From an uncultured Flammeovirgaceae bacterium (lineage in GTDB: Bacteria; Bacteroidota; Bacteroidia; Cytophagales; Cyclobacteriaceae), in assembly GCA_937884755.1 (NCBI GenBank), contig CAKZYJ010000342.1, positions 1 through 40,315 on the forward strand: a stretch of DNA of 40,315 nt, written 5' to 3'. Every line of letters begins with the position of its first letter. The first letter of the stretch is position 1. The translations under genes and the position numbers were made by a program. The notes below the pieces were generated by a model. It was not told the DNA's origin. It made no database searches and saw only the letters and a list, made by a program, of their open reading frames with translations. This document shows positions 40,231 to 40,315 of the stretch, piece after piece.

Positions 40231-40315
40231 ATCACACGGTAGAAGGTAAAGGGTTACAATATGTCTATGCCTGAAATAGGTTGACCGTTTTGGGTGATTG
40301 AACAACTGGATAATT

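Noticed and set aside
39792-40235. 147-codon open frame on the minus strand opposite permease copy 4
   Set aside because: It lies wholly across a well-supported permease gene in the antisense direction and its translation has no coherent domain.
1-40315. CRISPR arrays, tRNA or rRNA genes, phage integrase or attachment sites
   Set aside because: No regularly spaced direct repeats, cloverleaf-like segments or integrase motifs were recognised on either strand.

Overview
The window looks like a chromosomal segment of a Bacteroidota, most likely a Cytophagales-type marine or soil bacterium. The signs are a SusC/RagA-type receptor N-terminus, carboxypeptidase-regulatory-like domains, 800-residue MacB/FtsX permeases in tandem, a TAnnTTTG-type promoter, weak Shine-Dalgarno sequences and sigma-54 control. 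The genus cannot be fixed from the sequence alone.

Layout. 1-10.1 kb is mixed: a truncated SusC N-terminus (61-852, -), a phytanoyl-CoA dioxygenase-like oxygenase (-) divergent from an AraC regulator (+), a PadR regulator with its prefix-type ABC permease (+), a carboxypeptidase-regulatory-like exported protein, an exported protein built of 34-residue 'SDHY' repeats, a dead ArsC/Spx-like gene (8951-9317, -) and a histidine phosphatase (-). 10.2-11.8 kb carries two menaquinone-type genes, a hotdog thioesterase and isochorismate synthase.

11.9-19.6 kb holds parts of a tripartite exporter and its controller: TolC and an ABC ATPase (-), a 52-residue lipoprotein (+), a histidine kinase and an NtrC-type sigma-54 activator (-), then a periplasmic adaptor and a second ABC ATPase (+). 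19.7-29.3 kb, all on the minus strand, holds a membrane GAF protein, an Sfp-type phosphopantetheinyl transferase and a single-module, fully reducing type I polyketide synthase (KS / AT-DH-ER-KR-ACP-TE). One in-frame TAA splits the PKS between KS and AT. 30.2-40.2 kb holds four tandem MacB/FtsX permeases (+) with no ATPase beside them.

How it fits together. Three promoters (upstream of 13914 on the minus strand, and upstream of 17521 and 30195 on the plus strand) share one layout: two 16-bp dyad sites of the form TGTACG-N4-CGTACA, 21 bp apart, with the nearer site 52-53 bp and the farther 73-74 bp from a GG-N10-G sigma-54 element. These three units supply outer-membrane channel plus ATPase, adaptor plus ATPase, and permeases, which is a complete MacAB-TolC-like machine. 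The obvious regulator is the NtrC-type protein encoded in the middle. The PKS cassette lies between the adaptor/ATPase unit and the permease unit, so the window reads as a lipid or polyketide synthase cassette nested in a sigma-54-controlled, physically split exporter regulon. That functional link is inference. The shared promoter layout is directly visible.
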